A stretch of 64,000 bases of DNA from Pelomonas baiyunensis (GTDB lineage Bacteria > Pseudomonadota > Gammaproteobacteria > Burkholderiales > Burkholderiaceae_C): NCBI RefSeq assembly GCF_043555935.1, contig NZ_JBIGIB010000001.1, forward strand, positions 620,001-684,000, in the 5' to 3' direction. Shown one piece after another: positions 62,719-64,000 of the stretch. Below the pieces are notes generated by a model. The model ran no database searches, had not been told where the DNA came from, and saw only the letters and a list, made by a program, of their open reading frames with translations. Position numbers and translations under genes: made by a program. Positions within the stretch are counted from its first letter, which is position 1. Every line of letters begins with the position of its first letter.

Positions 62719-63549
62719 TCAGGTGGCGAAGGAGGCGGCAAGCGAGCCGAGCAGCAGGTTCCAGCCGTCCGCCAGCACGAACAGCATCAGCTTGAAGGGC
62801 AGGGCCACGAGCACGGGCGACAGCATCATCATCCCGAGGCTCATCAGCACGCTGGCCACGATCATGTCGATCACCAGGAACGGGATGAAGATCAGGAACG
62901 CGATCTGGAAGGCGCTCTTGAGCTCGCTCGTCACGAAGGCAGGCACCAGCACCTTGAAGGGCACGTCCTCGGGCTTGATGTTGTTGTCCAGCTTGGCGAG
63001 GCGGGCAAACAGCGTCACGTCGGCCTGGCGGGTTTGCTTGAGCATGAAGCCGCGCATGGGCACTTCGGCGCGCTTGAGCGCCTCGTCGAACGCGATGGTG
63101 CCGGCGCTGTAGGGCTGCCAGGCGTCGGCATACACCTTGTCGAGCGTGGGGCTCATCACGAAGAAGGTGAGGAACAGGCTCAGGCCCACGATCACCTGGT
63201 TGGGCGGCGCGGCTTGCGTGCCCAGCGCCTGGCGCATCAGGCTCAGCACGATGGCGATGCGAGTGAAGGCCGTCATCATCAGGATGACTGCCGGCAGGAA
63301 GCCCAGCGCTGTGAAGAACAGCAGCGTCTGGATGGGCACCGAATAGCTGCCGCCTGCGCCCTGGCCGACGAGCAAGGGCAGGGTGGCCGGTGGGGTTTGG
63401 GACTGGGCGACGGCGGCGCCGGACACGAGGCACAGCGCGGCCGTGGCCGCTGCTGCACCGAGCGCTTTCACGGCGGGCCGACGCCACACGGCCGGCACGC
63501 GAGGCGCTTGCCCGGCTGCGCCTGAAGGTGGGGTCAGGGGCTCAAGCAT
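62719..63549 (-). CDS. fliP: flagellar export gate protein FliP
   Basis: 276 residues including a signal sequence (near AALCLVSGAAVAQ). The conserved stretches LPAVILMMTAFTRIAIVLSLMRQ, VGLSLFLTFFVMSP and IFIPFLVIDMIVASVLMSLGMMM are present. Forms the core pentamer of the export gate. Its start overlaps the fliO stop by 8 bp. A 30-residue Pro/Ala-rich leader before the signal sequence is unusual and suggests a later start is possible. Confidence 0.95.
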   Translation of the reverse strand: MLEPLTPPSGAAGQAPRVPAVWRRPAVKALGAAAATAALCLVSGAAVAQSQTPPATLPLLVGQGAGGSYSVPIQTLLFFTALGFLPAVILMMTAFTRIAIVLSLMRQALGTQAAPPNQVIVGLSLFLTFFVMSPTLDKVYADAWQPYSAGTIAFDEALKRAEVPMRGFMLKQTRQADVTLFARLAKLDNNIKPEDVPFKVLVPAFVTSELKSAFQIAFLIFIPFLVIDMIVASVLMSLGMMMLSPVLVALPFKLMLFVLADGWNLLLGSLAASFAT

Positions 63550-63862
63550 CCTTTTGCTCCTTCTTCAGGAACTGGGCGAAGGACGCGGGCGCCGGAGGTT
63601 CAGCCTGCGGGGGCAGCGTGTGCAGTGTGGTGATGCTCTGGGCCGTGGCGCCCAGCACCAGCCAGCGGCGGTCTTCGCCCTGGCCGACTTCCACCACCAG
63701 CAGTCGCTGGTTCGGGGACGTGGGCAACTGCGCCACCACGCGCAGCACGCCCGCGGCCGCAGCACCACCCATCGGCGTGCGCTTGAGCAGCCACAGCGCG
63801 ACGGGGATCAGCGCGACGATCCCGAGGAACCAGAGAAAAGGAAGCAGGCCGGAAGCATTCAT
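63542..63862 (-). CDS. fliO: flagellar biosynthetic protein FliO
   Basis: 106 residues with one N-terminal helix (LLPFLWFLGIVALIPVALWLL) and a short cytoplasmic domain (VVAQLPTSPNQRLLVVEVGQGEDRRWLVLGA). It is a weakly conserved chaperone for FliP assembly. Identified by position directly before fliP and by this layout. Its upstream partner fliN, if present, is not in the 138 bp to the window edge. Confidence 0.85.
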   Translation of the reverse strand: MNASGLLPFLWFLGIVALIPVALWLLKRTPMGGAAAAGVLRVVAQLPTSPNQRLLVVEVGQGEDRRWLVLGATAQSITTLHTLPPQAEPPAPASFAQFLKKEQKDA

Positions 63863-64000
63863 GCCTCGGCATTCTGCGGAGCGACTTGAGGCCTTGAACG
63901 CCTCAAATAGCCATTGAAACCCCGCCTCGTCTTGCGACTGCTGCCGCCGAAGGCGCTGCGTCTTCGCGCAGACCTCGGCGATCCGGCTCTGCCGGGCGCA

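Noticed and set aside
63900..64000. Possible plus-strand gene start at TTG 63915 (KPRLVLRLLPPK...)
   Set aside because: Only 28 codons are in the window, with no ribosome-binding site or recognisable motif; the minus strand is open there as well.

Overview
The window reads as a chromosomal segment of a high-GC betaproteobacterium of the order Burkholderiales. Three things point there: the rhodanese-grxC-secB...gpsA-trmL neighbourhood, the caa3-type cytochrome oxidase cluster with its small assembly protein, DUF2970, DUF2909 and SURF1 genes, and the CheA/CheW/MCP and FliOPQR sets. Genus cannot be fixed from the sequence alone.

Layout. 0-3.4 kb: LPS-type glycosyltransferase genes (DUF4254 protein and a GT9 enzyme), gpmA, then rhodanese-grxC-secB, closed by a strong terminator. 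3.4-9.1 kb: an accessory island inserted between secB and gpsA. It holds an IS1595-like transposase in a tight three-gene operon with two unknown proteins, a DUF6471 regulator-like gene, a coiled-coil/winged-helix-like gene, two secreted or membrane-anchored unknowns (one probably frameshifted) and a SUKH (SMI1/KNR4) protein followed by an attC-like site. 9.1-12.4 kb: gpsA, trmL, comF and a BioC-like methyltransferase. 12.5-21.6 kb: complete aerobic terminal-oxidase locus (coxB-coxA-assembly genes-coxC, then SURF1, SCO-like, ctaA, ctaB, sco1), which makes the enzyme, its haem A and its copper centres. 21.7-22.7 kb: rpoH under a perfect CIRCE operator. 22.8-29.2 kb: a minus-strand run of an FtsX-type permease, a MASE1/CHASE hybrid kinase and a CheW. 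29.2 kb: tRNA-Gly(CCC). 29.4-34.5 kb: a giant CheB-CheR-PAS-GGDEF-EAL protein coupled to a small PAS/zinc protein.

34.5-40.1 kb: a 5'-nucleotidase lipoprotein divergent from an Oar-type TonB-dependent receptor, with possible Pho boxes between. 40.2-44.4 kb: gabD-like dehydrogenase and alaS. 44.5-50.4 kb: a chemotaxis operon transcribed CheZ-like-cheY-cheA-cheW-mcp. 50.5-56.1 kb: five plus-strand genes with overlapping ends (REC-histidine kinase, LuxR regulator, YfiN-like diguanylate cyclase, TonB-dependent receptor, YfiR). 56.3-60.9 kb: a MacAB-like export operon. 60.9-63.9 kb: a glutathione transferase-like gene and fliOPQR of the flagellar export gate.

Much of the second half is signal transduction: chemotaxis, cyclic-di-GMP turnover, outer-membrane sensing and flagella. 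The most promising unusual items are the island with the IS1595-like operon, the five-gene kinase/diguanylate cyclase/receptor/YfiR unit, the CheZ-like protein, the CheB-CheR-GGDEF-EAL fusion and the CIRCE-controlled rpoH. All functions come from reading motifs; no database search was possible.
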